NCBI GenBank assembly: GCA_024239075.1
Contig: JANBVI010000043.1
Location: forward strand, 1-64,000
Direction: 5' to 3'
Origin: Fischerella sp. CENA71
Lineage (GTDB): Bacteria > Cyanobacteriota > Cyanobacteriia > Cyanobacteriales > Nostocaceae
Length of the DNA stretch: 64,000 bases
Part shown: in pieces, positions 54,270 to 63,780 of the stretch
Numbering within the stretch: the stretch's first letter is position 1
How the letters are laid out: each line of letters opens with the position of its first letter
Program-made: the position numbers and the translations under genes
Notes under the pieces: model-generated
What the model was told of the DNA's origin: nothing
Seen by the model: the letters and a program-made list of their open reading frames with translations, nothing else
Databases searched by the model: none

Positions 54270-54384
54270 ACACCTTTTTCCTTATGTACGCGATCGCCTG
54301 ACAGTTTTTGGCTAGGGATACACTCATATTGCTATTTAAGCATGATCTAGTATAACCCCTCAAAATTAATGGGACAGACCACTA

Positions 54385-54747
54385 GTCTACTCAACAAAGC
54401 GGTCTTGGCAGTCTGCCGCATTGTACTACTTCAATCCCAGAACACCGATGCCTGCCGTGGGGTACGCCTGTGCAAGTCATAATCATATGCCAAACTTTAG
54501 CTGCCTGTATAACAAATTGTATATTTTTTTATAAAGAGCTTGACAAAAATCCTACATCAAAATGTGTAAGATAAACTAAGTAAGTAGATGGCATAAAAAC
54601 AAACTGATAAATATTTAAAATTTGTTTTTCGCCTATCATTAAATACCCCGTAGCCTATACTTAACCAAAACAAGTAAAGTCGATGCTTAGGAGCAACTGA
54701 GCAGATATTTTTCTTTAGGTTTGGAGTCTAGTGGCTAGAGGAATGAA
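54385..54747. other. Intergenic region before the UbiA-type gene
   Basis: About 360 bases. It contains no recognisable gene or repeat; the last 100 bases (for example GTAAAGTCGATGCTTAGGAG) are probably the upstream region of the prenyltransferase gene. Confidence 0.5.
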
Positions 54748-55731
54748 ATGGTATTTGTGATTACCCACATTATTAAATATGTGAGGTTGGCGATGAGGGA
54801 ACAATTGCATATTAATAAAAAAGCTGTTGCGTTCATTTGTGCATCAGGACAAAATGCTTGTGTTTATGCCCAACAGAGTCACACAATCAGACTAATTCGT
54901 GATTTTACCCAACTTTTCCGATTACCAGTTGCAATTATTGCTGCTTTAACAGGCTGTGCCACAATCTATGCACTGAATTCAGCAGCTTCATTACAGCAAT
55001 ATCTATTAACAGCAACAATTTTAATCTGTACACACTCTGGGGCCTGTGCAATCAATGACTATTGGGATGTGGATAAAGACCGCATTGATCACCCCCAAAG
55101 ACCACTTCCATCTGGTCGCCTTTCACCTGTTACAGTTTGGTGGGCTGCTTTGATTCTATTTATCGTTGCGGTGAGTGCGGCCATTCCTTTAGGAATCTCT
55201 TGCTTAGTATTAGTAATTGTAAGTTCCATTTTGCTGTGGAATTACTCGCACATATTACTCAAAAACGGTATTGTCGCAAATTTTATTGTGGCAACGGTCA
55301 CGGCGGCGGTGATTTTCCTGGGTAGTTTAGTTGTAGCTCGACCCAAAGCGATGCTTTACCCTATCTGCTTCCTCTTTTTGTATATATTAGCTAAGGAAAT
55401 TATCTGGGATTTACACGATACAGCAGGCGATCGCAGTCAGGGAATTTTCACAATTGCCAATACCTGGGGAAAAAATACAGCTTTTTGGATTGCTTGGGGC
55501 TTAATTGGCACGTTGATTGTATCAATTCCGATGACACTGCTACTATTGCCAATGGCACATCCTGTGTTGTTTTTAGTCTTCTCCACAGCGATGATGCTGA
55601 GTGTGACAATTGCACTGGTACGCTATCAACAGCAAGGTAGTATGAGTGCTTACGAAGGATTTGTCTTCTGGGATCGGATTGGGATGCTGTTGGGAGTAGT
55701 AGGGCTGTTAGGAACCGCTCCAGCATTGTAA
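54748..55731 (+). CDS. UbiA-family prenyltransferase
   Basis: 327 residues; ATG 54748, with ATG 54793 (MREQLHINKKA) as a plausible alternative. First Asp-rich motif NDYWDVDKDRIDHPQRPLPS, second motif DLHDTAGDRSQG, and about eight membrane helices between and around. The shape is that of the geranylgeranylglycerol/digeranyl-type UbiA branch, which moves an isoprenoid chain to a hydroxyl or ring. It is not adjacent to an obvious partner, being flanked by IS elements, so the substrate is open. A link with the triterpenoid cluster 23 kb away is speculative. Confidence 0.88.
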   Translation: MVFVITHIIKYVRLAMREQLHINKKAVAFICASGQNACVYAQQSHTIRLIRDFTQLFRLPVAIIAALTGCATIYALNSAASLQQYLLTATILICTHSGACAINDYWDVDKDRIDHPQRPLPSGRLSPVTVWWAALILFIVAVSAAIPLGISCLVLVIVSSILLWNYSHILLKNGIVANFIVATVTAAVIFLGSLVVARPKAMLYPICFLFLYILAKEIIWDLHDTAGDRSQGIFTIANTWGKNTAFWIAWGLIGTLIVSIPMTLLLLPMAHPVLFLVFSTAMMLSVTIALVRYQQQGSMSAYEGFVFWDRIGMLLGVVGLLGTAPAL

Positions 55732-55837
55732 CTAGATCCATCACCATTCCATTATCGATTGAATTTGCTCTTCCATTCTGATTTAATTTTTTGCTCTCTC
55801 AATCTTTCGTTCTTAATGCTTTAATTGTGCTTATTGT

Positions 55838-56077
55838 CTGACGGGGCGACAAAATAGCCTGAAAAGCTCATGAGATAAAGTATGTAGCAATTTATGGTAA
55901 GAAAAGATAGGTCTCATGAGTGTCAATAAGACCTATCTAATGACAATATTGCCTGAATCCTCACTTATTCTTTTTTTCACTATCTTGTCAAGGCACACTA
56001 CCAACAAACAAAAAAGTTGATATTTCACTGATTGACCAGAAACGATTCCAAGCTTTCCTCAATACAATATAGCTATC
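55838..56077 (+). mobile_element. 5' remnant of an IS4-family element
   Basis: Bases 55838-55899 are identical over 62 bp to 63939-64000, both starting CTGACGGGGCGACAAAATAG. A hairpin GATAGGTCT...AGACCTATC and an ATG at 55939 (MTILPESS) follow, the same arrangement as upstream of the transposase at 63593 (GGTCTCG...CAAGACC before ATG). The frame is broken within 30 codons, and the remnant ends at the IS630 element at 56080. Confidence 0.6.
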
Positions 56078-56079
56078 TA

Positions 56080-57214
56080 TAGGAATCATATTTGATTTTT
56101 GAAAAAAACTACGAGATAATACTGAGAAAGAGTATTGTCTAATAGTTAACAATGATAAACCAGGAGCTACAGTCTAAAATTGCAGAACTACAAGAATTTA
56201 TAGATGAACGTCCAGATGCGCGGGAAGTAAGAAAGGCATTGGCAGTGAAGCTGGTTTATCAAAGCTACAAGTATGAGGAAATTCAAACAATTTTAGATGT
56301 TTCACTTGGTTCAATCACAATATGGAAACAAGCCTATGAGAAAGATGGAATTCTAGGACTGCGCTTGAAACACAAAGGGAGAAAAAGCCACCTGAATACT
56401 CAACAAACAGAAGAATTACTAGCTTGGTTACAAACAAAGGAATCTTGGGAACTTGGCGAACTTGAGTATAAATTGGCTTTTGAATATGATGTAGTTTATG
56501 AATCAAAACGAAGTTATTATGACTTGTTTGATGCAGCAGGAATTAGTTGGAAGAAGTCTTCTTCGGCAAACCCAAAAGTTAATGAAGAAGCAGTCGCCGC
56601 AAAAAAAAAGAGATTTCATCACTGTTGGCGAGCCGCCGAGAAGATATAGAAACTGGGTTATTGAGAGTCTTGCTATTAGATGAGTATCATTTACTTTGGG
56701 GAGATAGCATTGGGTATGTTTGGGGTAGAACTGACCAAGAAATAAGCATTCCCATTAGTAACGAACGAGATAAACAAACTTATTATGGAGCAGTTGATTA
56801 TCTGGATCAGAATTTATTGTTGAAAACTTACGATACAGCTAATTCAAAAAATACGATTGATTATCTCAGCTATTTACTAAAAGAGTCACCTAACCAACAA
56901 TTACTCATTTTTTGGGATGGAGCTAGTTATCATCGTTCAAAAGAAATTCAAAATTTTTTAGCATCTATTAACCAAGGTTTACCTCTAGAGCAATGGAAAA
57001 TTTATTGCGTCCGCTTTGCTCCTAACTGTCCCTCCCAAAACCCCATAGAAGATGTTTGGTTGCAAGCGAAAACTTGGGTGCGACGTTTTTGTGCTTTAAT
57101 CCCAACATTTTCTCATCTTAAGTCGATGTTTGAGTGGTTCATTAAAAACACTACCTTTGATTTTCCGTCTCTCCAGATGTACGGAGCTTTTTCAAAAATC
57201 AAATACTAGTCCTA
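56080..57214 (+). mobile_element. IS630-family element, apparently intact
   Basis: Inverted ends TAGGAATCATATTTGATTTT at the left and, complemented, TAGGACTAGTATTTGATTTT at the right, each followed by TGAAAAA. TA on both sides (56078-56079, 57215-57216). It sits between an IS4-type remnant and the 3' end of an IS1-family transposase. Confidence 0.88.
56152..57209 (+). CDS. IS630 transposase expressed by -1 frameshift
   Basis: The first frame (56152-56649) gives the HTH part (VYQSYKYEEIQTILDVSLGS). At the A9 run 56601-56609 a -1 slip moves into KKKEISSLLASRREDIETG, which continues to the stop at 57209 with the DDE residues LLLDEYHLLWGD, IFWDGASYH and NPIEDVWLQA. The A-run slip is a known mechanism in IS630 elements. 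Both halves look intact, so the element may be active. Confidence 0.85.
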
Positions 57215-57218
57215 TATG

Positions 57219-57368
57219 ACACGAGTTGAAAATGAAAACACAAGGCTTAGACATTATCTTGCACGCCTTCACCGAAAAACTTTATGCTATTCCAAGACAG
57301 AAGAAATGCTGAAATACTCCGTTAAATTATTACTTCATTATTTGAAGTATCAAAGTGTACCTACATAA
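57219..57368 (+). pseudogene. 3' end of an IS1-family transposase
   Basis: 49 codons read NTRLRHYLARLHRKTLCYSK and continue EEMLKYSVKLLLHYLKY, the usual C-terminus of IS1 InsB. The N-terminal part is missing on the other side of the IS630 element. Its terminus CAACGCC at 57391-57397 matches the ends of the small element at 16746-16857. Confidence 0.8.
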
Positions 57369-57407
57369 ATCGATTCATCCCTTCATTCAGCAACGCCTAA
57401 ACTTTTA

Positions 57408-57845
57408 GAGTGCGAGATATCATCCGGCACGCGATCGCATATTTTGCTATTTCACATTTCACAACTATATCATAACAGTTGTTGATGCGTCTCTGCATTC
57501 GATTATACATTCGTAAAACTAAGCCTTTTATTCAACTATTTTTGCTTTTTATTCCTACAAACTGCATTCATGTTTATAGTAATTGTCTAAACATAAACAG
57601 GATAAAATATTAATTTAAATCGTCATATTCACAGTCATTAAATACTTTTATTTCAGATTATTTTGTTGTTCATAAGTTACGATCTAACCATTGTTTTACC
57701 TCTGCTAATTGATTAGATGCTGCCCCTTTATCTATTTCTCTTTTCGCACGCGAGCAATTGCACTCAGGCGATCGCCTGCGGCGGAGTGCTTATATCAAGG
57801 CCAATCCTCGAAATAAAATGACAGCGCCGTTGCACTGTCTCCGAC
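57408..57845. repeat. Duplicated non-coding segment, copy A
   Basis: Contains ACTATATCATAACAGTTGTT, TCTCTGCATTCG, ACTAAGCCTTTTATTCAACT and ACTGCATTCATGTTTATAGT. The same sequence recurs at 58784-59345 (with an insertion) and partly at 63781-63938. It leads into a transposase remnant in copies A and B. No gene seen. Confidence 0.75.
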
Positions 57846-57847
57846 AA

Positions 57848-58078
57848 AATTGGTGCGTGGAAGACCCTAACTCTATCAAATATATTTTGCAAATGGATAG
57901 AGGGTTTGCTGGTTTGAATTTTGTTCAGGAATTAGACCAAAGTAAAAAATATTTTGTCTTGCGGATTAAGAATAATTGGAAGTTAGAATTTGATGCCGTT
58001 ACCGGACTAGTCAAAATTAGTTCATCAACAGACGCTCAATCTTATAGAGTTTTTTGTGATTTAGAAACCAAAGTATAA
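57848..58078 (+). pseudogene. IS4-type transposase remnant A
   Basis: Reads EDPNSIKYILQMDRGFAGLN, then QELDQSKKYFVLRIKNNWKL, a central part of a DDE (IS4-type) transposase with Asp in QMDRGF. It stops at 58078; the next codons still read FRLITNLPVDGN, so the stop interrupts a longer frame. No start or N-terminus is present. Confidence 0.65.
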
Positions 58079-58265
58079 TTTCGGTTGATTACTAATTTAC
58101 CAGTGGATGGAAATGCCGGAGTCACAGATTGGTGTCCACTGATGGTTGTTGCATCTAAACGTACTTGCTCTACCCCTAAGTCATAGGCTCGGATGGTGTT
58201 TTGCGTGAGATACCGTTCTATTTGTTCCCAAGTTTCGGGCTTACTTAATCGTGATCAAGAGACAG

Positions 58266-58303
58266 CCAGTTTGTCTGTTAATAAATATTAACAGACAAAC
58301 TGG
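58266..58303. repeat. 38-bp perfect palindrome
   Basis: CCAGTTTGTCTGTTAATA, two bases, TATTAACAGACAAACTGG: an 18-bp stem without mismatch. It could be a terminator or a relict of inverted ends. It is the strongest hairpin in this stretch. Confidence 0.8.
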
Positions 58304-58950
58304 TTATATCTAGTCCGATCCCCCTACCTCAAATTTTATATAACTAGTTGTTTTGAGAATCTAACTGGTTATCTTGTCTTTTGTGTAACTCTTGCTGGAT
58401 AAGGCTTTTAGCGTTCTTGCATCTCATAATCCTGAGCATTTCGTTATAGTTAAATGAACTAGTTAGATTTGTGATATTTATCATCTTATTTATATAACTA
58501 GTTATATTTTGTGTGATAAAATAACTAGATTAATTTTCCAAAGGATTTTAGTAAATTTCATAGATTTAAATCAATGTATAATTTGATACTTATACTTGCG
58601 ACTGTGAGATGCTATTTGGTTAGGTCTGCGATCGCATACTTTCTCTTCATCTAGTTATAATTCAAGAACTAGTTCTTTTTATTATAACTTATAAGTATAT
58701 AACCATTTACTGGATAACATCTCAAAATTTTCTCCTTTTTTTGTATACATTTTGTCTACAGTTGTAAACTTTTAGAGTGACGCGATCGCATATTTTGCTA
58801 TTTCACATTTCACAACTATATCATAACAGTTGTTGATACTTCTAGTTATTTATTATCGTACTAGTTATATTATTCTTAACTCGTTACAATTTTATAACCA
58901 CTTATTGCTTATTATCGCAATTTTTTCCTATTGCATACATGCGAAGTGTC
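58304..58950. other. AT-rich gap with AACTAGTT palindromes
   Basis: About 650 bases without a supportable gene. AACTAGTT occurs at 58342, 58457, 58496 and 58667, with near-matches (AACTGGTT, TACTAGTTA) between. Further exact copies are at 60190 and 62515. Confidence 0.6.
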
Positions 58951-59336
58951 ACGCACTTTAACTTTACCATGCTACTTGTCTCTGCATTCGGCTATACATT
59001 CGTAAAACTAAGCCTTTTATTCAACTATTTTTGCTTTTTATTCCTACAAACTGCATTCATGTTTATAGTAATTTTCTAAACATAAACAGACAAAATATTA
59101 GTTTAAATCGTCATATTCACAGCTATTAAATATTTTTATCTCAATATTATTTTGTTGTTCATAAGTTATGATGTCACCATCATTTTATCTCTGCTGATTG
59201 ATTAGATACTGCCTCCTTATCTATTATTCATCTTTTCGCATACGAGCAATTGCACTTTCTTCGATCGCCTGCGGCAAAGTGCTTATACCAAAGTTAATAC
59301 TCGAAACAAAATGACAGCCTCCTTGCACTGTCTCCG
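58951..59336. repeat. Duplicated non-coding segment, copy B
   Basis: Very similar to copy A from TCTCTGCATTCGGCTATAC through ATGACAGCCTCCTTGCACTG and CTCCGACAAAATTGG. Compared with copy A it carries an additional 140 bases before the shared block and a 69-bp palindromic insertion at its end. Confidence 0.75.
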
Positions 59337-59415
59337 ACAAAATTGGGCAGGCTTATATCAGGCTTATTTAATTGGCCGATGAGTTATCTCTCGAATAAAG
59401 CCTGCCCAATTTTGG
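59337..59415. repeat. Palindromic insertion element in copy B (empty site in copy A)
   Basis: AAAATTGGGCAGGCTT (59339-59354) and AAGCCTGCCCAATTTT (59398-59413) are perfect inverted repeats. Copy A reads GACAAAATTGGTGCGTGGAAG without it. Related elements with ends AAAATCGGGCAGCCTT and AAAATTGACCAGCCTT lie at 60951 and 62017. Confidence 0.85.
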
Positions 59416-59416
59416 T

Positions 59417-59637
59417 ACGTGGAAGACCCTAACTCTACCAAATATATTTTGCAAATGGATACAGGGTTTGCTGGTTTGAATTTTGTTCAGGAATTAGACC
59501 AAAGTAAAAAATATTTTGTCTTGCGGATTAAGAATAATTGGAAGTTAGAATTCGATGCCGTTACCGGGCTAGTCAAAATTAGTTCATCAACAGACACTCA
59601 ATCTTATAGAGTTTTTGTGATTTAGAAACCAAAGTAG
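59417..59637 (+). pseudogene. IS4-type transposase remnant B
   Basis: Nearly identical to remnant A (EDPNSTKYILQMDTGFAGLN), but one T is missing near the end, so the frame closes with QSYRVFVI. It is the second copy of the same fragment; both are non-functional. Confidence 0.65.
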
Positions 59638-59936
59638 AATTCCTGAAAGGCGGAACGCTTACCAGTTCTTGGACGCTCGCCAAAATATATTTGATAGGGC
59701 GCTCTCATTTTATTTCTTGGAGATCCCTTATCTGATTTTACAATTTATTTTTGTTCCCAAACAATGAAGCAATAAATTATTAGATAAATTCCGTTATCTC
59801 TAAGCTTGTATGTGTCAACAAATTAGTTATGTACATTGGATGGAAGATATTATCCTATGTTGACATTTTATTTCTTTATAGCATGATTATATCTGATTAT
59901 GTTAACTTTTGTTAATACATTCAGCATTTCTGATTA

Positions 59937-60059
59937 GGCACTTCCAAGTAATAAAATGCCCAGCCGTATTAAATATATTTTGGCCAAGCCCAAAGTAGAG
60001 CGCGCTTTCGCCCTTCTGCTCGTAGCGACGGCTGGGCATTTTATTATTTGGAGATCCCT
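59937..60059 (+). repeat. 123-bp MITE, copy 2
   Basis: Same element as 53638-53760 in the opposite orientation: starts GGCACTTCCAAGTAATAAAA, ends TATTTGGAGATCCCT, flanked by TA at 59935-59936 and 60060-60061. A degenerate partial copy lies at about 59670-59712 (GCCAAAATATATTTGATAGG). Confidence 0.92.
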
Positions 60060-60061
60060 TA

Positions 60062-60397
60062 AATAATATTTCGCCAAAAGTATTTGCTACGCGATCGCCT
60101 GTCTTCTATCCCGTTATAAATACTTTTATGATTACTAGTTATTTTTCCTGAACTGGTTATTTATTCTGAGAATTCTTCATCATTTATGTAACTAGTTATC
60201 TATCACAACTAATCATTATCGAGTTTGTCAGTCTTTTTTTATACATGTATTTTTATAAAGTTTTTCTCTTTTTCAGCATTTGTCTTCCTCTATTGTCCTT
60301 TAGTCACATATTTCTTTACATTTGCGATTAACGTTAATTAGGCACATCTCAATTTGTGGACTTTGGTAGTAAATGATCACTGGATGATCGATCTCAA
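60062..60397. other. AT-rich gap downstream of MITE copy 2
   Basis: About 340 bases. One exact AACTAGTT at 60190 and near-copies at 60134 and 60151; otherwise nothing recognised. It ends at the 3' end of the IS4-type transposase pseudogene. Confidence 0.5.
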
Positions 60398-60700
60398 TTA
60401 AAAATCACCCTGATACAATAACTGCCAAATTCCTGCTATATCATTTAATCGTTGAAATCCTCTCCATAACGTCTGGATACCTGGATCTCCATCCCCTTTT
60501 CGTCCAAGAAAACCACCCAAACGAGCTATCCACCGTACACACTCACCCAAACTTGGAGCCTCACTTGGAGGCTTATTAGTTTTGTGAATCTTACAGTACA
60601 ATGCTTGCCACTCGTGAGTTTCTAAGATTCCTTCGACTGTGCGCTCTGGATTTCTACGTGCTTCATATGTTAGCCACAACAGTCTCCAAGCTACGATCGC

Positions 60701-60805
60701 CCGTATGTTGCCCAGCCTGCTCTGTTAGAGCAGGCTGCACTCAAGCAAAGCTTGAGTGGGATGGCACTGAGTGCCATCCGGCAACAGGGCGCGCTTCGCG
60801 ATCGC
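60701..60805. repeat. 105-bp element inserted at a HIP1-like site in the transposase
   Basis: The element carries three hairpins: CCTGCTCTGTTAGAGCAGG, ACTCAAGCAAAGCTTGAGT and GGATGGCACTGAGTGCCATC. CGATCGC stands at both ends (60694-60700, 60799-60805). Removing the insert plus one repeat restores ATYAIVAWRLLWLTYEAR, the sequence expected for Tn5-like transposases. Confidence 0.85.
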
Positions 60806-60950
60806 ATATGTTGCTAAGGCCCGTTTAATTCGCTCACCATCCTCCAATTGCAATTGTTCTATCCGACATCCACTTTTTAAACAGTAGTGATAACGTTCTA
60901 TGAGCCAGCGATCGCGCTCACATTTCAAGCATTGGCGAGGATTCAATGTG

Positions 60951-61054
60951 TTCAAAATCGGGCAGCCTTATATCTATTCAACAAGCCGTCGAATTTACTC
61001 GTGGAGGTCGCACAGTGCCCAATAGGGCACTGTGCAAGGCTGCCCGATTTTGAA
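60951..61054. repeat. 104-bp palindromic element in the transposase
   Basis: Perfect 19-bp inverted ends TTCAAAATCGGGCAGCCTT (60951-60969) and AAGGCTGCCCGATTTTGAA (61036-61054), with an internal hairpin GCACAGTGCCC...GGGCACTGTGC. Interrupts the frame before the region encoding the catalytic Glu. Confidence 0.88.
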
Positions 61055-62016
61055 AAGGAGAAGATGCGTGACAAGCTGACTCAAAATCTTTCACTTCCAT
61101 TGTTGTCAACAATAGCCACGATATTGGCTTTTCACCTTCAGGAGGATTTTCTTCACAAGCTTCAATCACATGCACTTCTATTGCTTGCGTTGACTGAGAT
61201 TGAAGCGATGCTGGTGGTTGCAACCATAGCTTTGTCACTCGCACGCTTAATGTTGCACTCCGAGCAGCACGTCTAGGTGTACGTTGTAAATCTAAAGTCA
61301 ATTTGCCTAATATTGGCGTAGTACGAATTGCTTCAAATAAGGGAACTACCTCATCACAAAAGGCGTTTGATTTGGTGTTGCGATTTTGTGCTGCACGGAT
61401 CAAAAACTCAGAATTTCTTTGTCTAGCAAGCGCAAACAATTGGTATATATCTGCTTCTCTGTCTGCTACTGTGATCACAGTAGTTAACCCAGGCATTAAT
61501 CCTTGAGTCAAATCCAGGCCTTCTAACCAACGTATGCTTTCCTTATTCTCGATCGCCTGTCGCTTTTGCTTGCTAGCATTAGATCTTGTTTTCTCCCGCG
61601 ACCAGACTTTTTGATGTAATACCCCCAATGGCACACCTTCTGTGCTTGCTGCTAAAACCGTATGAACCTTCAAGCCTTTGGCTTCTGGGTTACTGAGTGG
61701 CCCCATGCCTCTTTTACTTTTATGATCACTAAAATCTAATTCTGTTGTGTCTTGAATCGCCAAAATTGTTTCATGATCTTTGATCCGTTCTACTGTGCTA
61801 ATTGCATGTGAAGAAATTATCGCTTCCGCCTTGATGCGCGGATTTGCCCAGAATTCATACACCCCTTGTACTGCTGCTGCGTCTCTTGAAGCCTGGGTTA
61901 CACTCTCATTTGGTTGTGCTGATAAATCTTCCACAATCTTTATTAATCGTTGATTTCGGCGTTTATCTCCCAAATCTGCTCCCTTTAATTCTTCTGCTGC
62001 CGTTGGGGAATTCTGT

Positions 62017-62151
62017 CCAAAATTGACCAGCCTTGGTCGCTGGGCGGTTTTGTATGACTTAAATACACGATGTCTCTATCAACCCGCCCAGCGACCTCCT
62101 CCATGAAAAATCTTCGATTGAGGTTGTTTAATGAAGGCTGGTCAATTTTGG
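62017..62151. repeat. 135-bp palindromic element at the 5' end of the transposase
   Basis: Perfect 18-bp ends CCAAAATTGACCAGCCTT (62017-62034) and AAGGCTGGTCAATTTTGG (62134-62151), followed inward by GGTCGCTGGGCGG and its complement. Belongs to the same family as the elements at 59337 and 60951. Confidence 0.88.
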
Positions 62152-62284
62152 ATTACTTTTAATGAAATCCCAGCTCATCAGATTTTTCCTCTTTCTACAT
62201 GAAGTCGCTCTTCGCTTATCACTGTTTATTTTATTTACTCATACCCGTTAGAAATTCCTAATCCCTTTTTCTCTCACATATTTT

Positions 62285-62415
62285 CTCAAAGCGATCGCGC
62301 TCACATTTTATTATTTGCAGATCCTCAAAGCGATCGCGCTCACATTTTATTATTTGCAGATCCTCAAAGCGATCGCGCTCACATTTTGTTATTTACAGAT
62401 CCTTTAAGCGATCGC
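62285..62415. repeat. 39-bp tandem repeat with a HIP1 site in each unit
   Basis: Units start at 62285, 62324 and 62363, with a partial fourth. Each reads CTCAAAGCGATCGCGCTCAC then ATTTTATTATTTGCAGATC. The second half resembles the right end of the 123-bp MITE (ATTTTATTATTTGGAGATCC). The rest of 62152-62795 is AT-rich, contains one AACTAGTT (62515) and no gene. Confidence 0.85.
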
Positions 62416-62795
62416 TTTTCTACTCATTTTTCCACTTTTTGATCACTTTCCTGTTCAATCTAACTACTTCTTGCTACTTTTAGATCACTTTTAGATCACT
62501 TTTCTCTTAAATCTAACTAGTTGTTGCTACTTAAGTTTTGTTAACTTTTTACAGCCTTAATTACCCTCAAATCCTTACCGGATATATCTTATAGCCTCTT
62601 CACTCTACTTTGTTATCATCTGTTACTGATTTTTAACTAAATTACAATTTTCTTCTTTTTTCTACATTTTCTGTTTACTTTATACACAATTCATATTTAC
62701 TTTTATTGCTTTTTACCTCATCTCCACTCTCTTTGCTTAATACATTTTTCTCTCAAACCCTTACTACGCACCTATCCTACTTCTTCACCCTTTTG

Positions 62796-63593
62796 TTAAG
62801 AAAGATGTGACTTAAGCATAGGACCATATATTTTGACAGCAGTTGATATAGCTGTCAGATTAGTTGATAAATACCAAGGCTCTTTCTCTTGTTTACCACG
62901 ATATTTTCGTTTCCAATAAACTGCTAAATTACAACGACCAAAACCCTGATTTTGTGTGAGATTAACCTTTTGAAAGAATCTGCGGTCGCCAGGGGAAATT
63001 GAAATCGTATGTAAGGGTTGAAATTTTTGTCTTTTTTCTCGAAAAGTAGTATCTTTTTTTTGTCGGAAAACATACTTCAACCCTTGACGGTGTAACCAAC
63101 TGGCTAATTCAATTCCATGAAATTCCCTATCCCCAACTACAACTAATTGATAATGTTTCAATAGCCGGATTACTGGACGTAATATCTTTTGTTGTTCTTG
63201 AAGGTTACTGCAACCATCTTTCTTGAGTACACACCAATATATTGGCAATGCCCTTTTTTGATAAATGACGCTCACCATGAGAATATTATTGTCTTTCCAT
63301 TGGGTTCTATCCAGGGCAATAATCAATTGTGATTTGGGTTTGAATAGACGTGATAATATTTCCTCAATAATGGGAAACCATAGTAGAACTACACTTAACG
63401 CATTCGATTTGAGAAATCTTTGTAAGTGACGACGACGGCTATTTTGTTGTATTGGTAAAGGCAGAGTAGCAGCTAATCTTTCAATTTTGACCTCTTTTTG
63501 ATTTTGTAGCAACCATATCAGCATTTTTAGGGTAATTAATTGTGTCTTACTCAGGTACTTTTCTAAGATTTCTTGATAGAATTGGGGGAGCAT
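62796..63593 (-). pseudogene. IS4-family transposase, C-terminally truncated
   Basis: 265 residues: RRRHLQRFLKSNALSVVLLW, Asp in IIALDRTQWKDN, Asp in VVVGDREFHG and PWYLSTNLTAI. The last residues KIYGPMLKSHLS diverge where the family normally continues to FGIEAMFKD, which holds the catalytic Glu, so the copy is inactive. Upstream lies an end CTTGAGGGGGCGACAAGAAT similar to the one at 63939 (CTGACGGGGCGACAAAATAG). Confidence 0.8.
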
Positions 63594-63780
63594 TTATTTG
63601 TGTGGTCTTGTTAATTTTACGAGACCATTCTTTTTTACCATCAAACTGTCCCTTCTAAGTAGCCGTCTAATAACCGCACAGTATTGTCAATAAGAATCGT
63701 TTTTTTTGAGAGGCTATTTTACTTGAATGCCTTTCCCTGTAATACTTTGACTATTCTTGTCGCCCCCTCAAGTTACACAC
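63594..63780 (-). other. 5' untranslated side and left end of the truncated IS4-family element
   Basis: No gene. Contains the hairpin-like GGTCTCG...CAAGACC before the transposase start and the terminal sequence GTCGCCCCCTCAAG at about 63760-63773. Confidence 0.55.

Larger units (their letters stand above)
52999..54382. mobile_element. IS630-family element interrupted by a 123-bp MITE
   Basis: Perfect terminal inverted repeats of 26 bases: GTGGTCTGTCCCATTAATTT at the left, and its complement ending GGGACAGACCAC at the right. Both sides are flanked by TA (52997-52998 and 54383-54384), the usual IS630 target duplication. The transposase is on the minus strand. Without the nested element the length is about 1259 bp. 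Confidence 0.92.
60398..62016 (-). pseudogene. Tn5/IS4-type transposase broken by palindromic insertions
   Basis: Three pieces of one Tn5-like transposase: ADLGDKRRNQRLIKIVEDLS onward with Asp sites AIQDTTELDF and VADREADIYQLF (61973-61070), then RDRWLIERYHYCLKSGCRIE (60955-60810) with the catalytic Glu, then LWLTYEARRNPERTVEGILE to the end EWQALYCKIHKT...RLNDIAGIWQL. Insertions at 60951-61054 and 60701-60805 separate them, and a third (62017-62151) sits at the 5' end. Inactive. Confidence 0.85.

Noticed and set aside
54748-55731. Membership of the UbiA-type enzyme in the triterpenoid cluster
   Set aside because: It is more than 22 kb away, on the other strand, with unrelated loci and an IS element between.
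61303-61506. Plus-strand frames over the IS4-type transposase (for example 60887-61276)
   Set aside because: They are antisense shadows of the transposase and the palindromic inserts.
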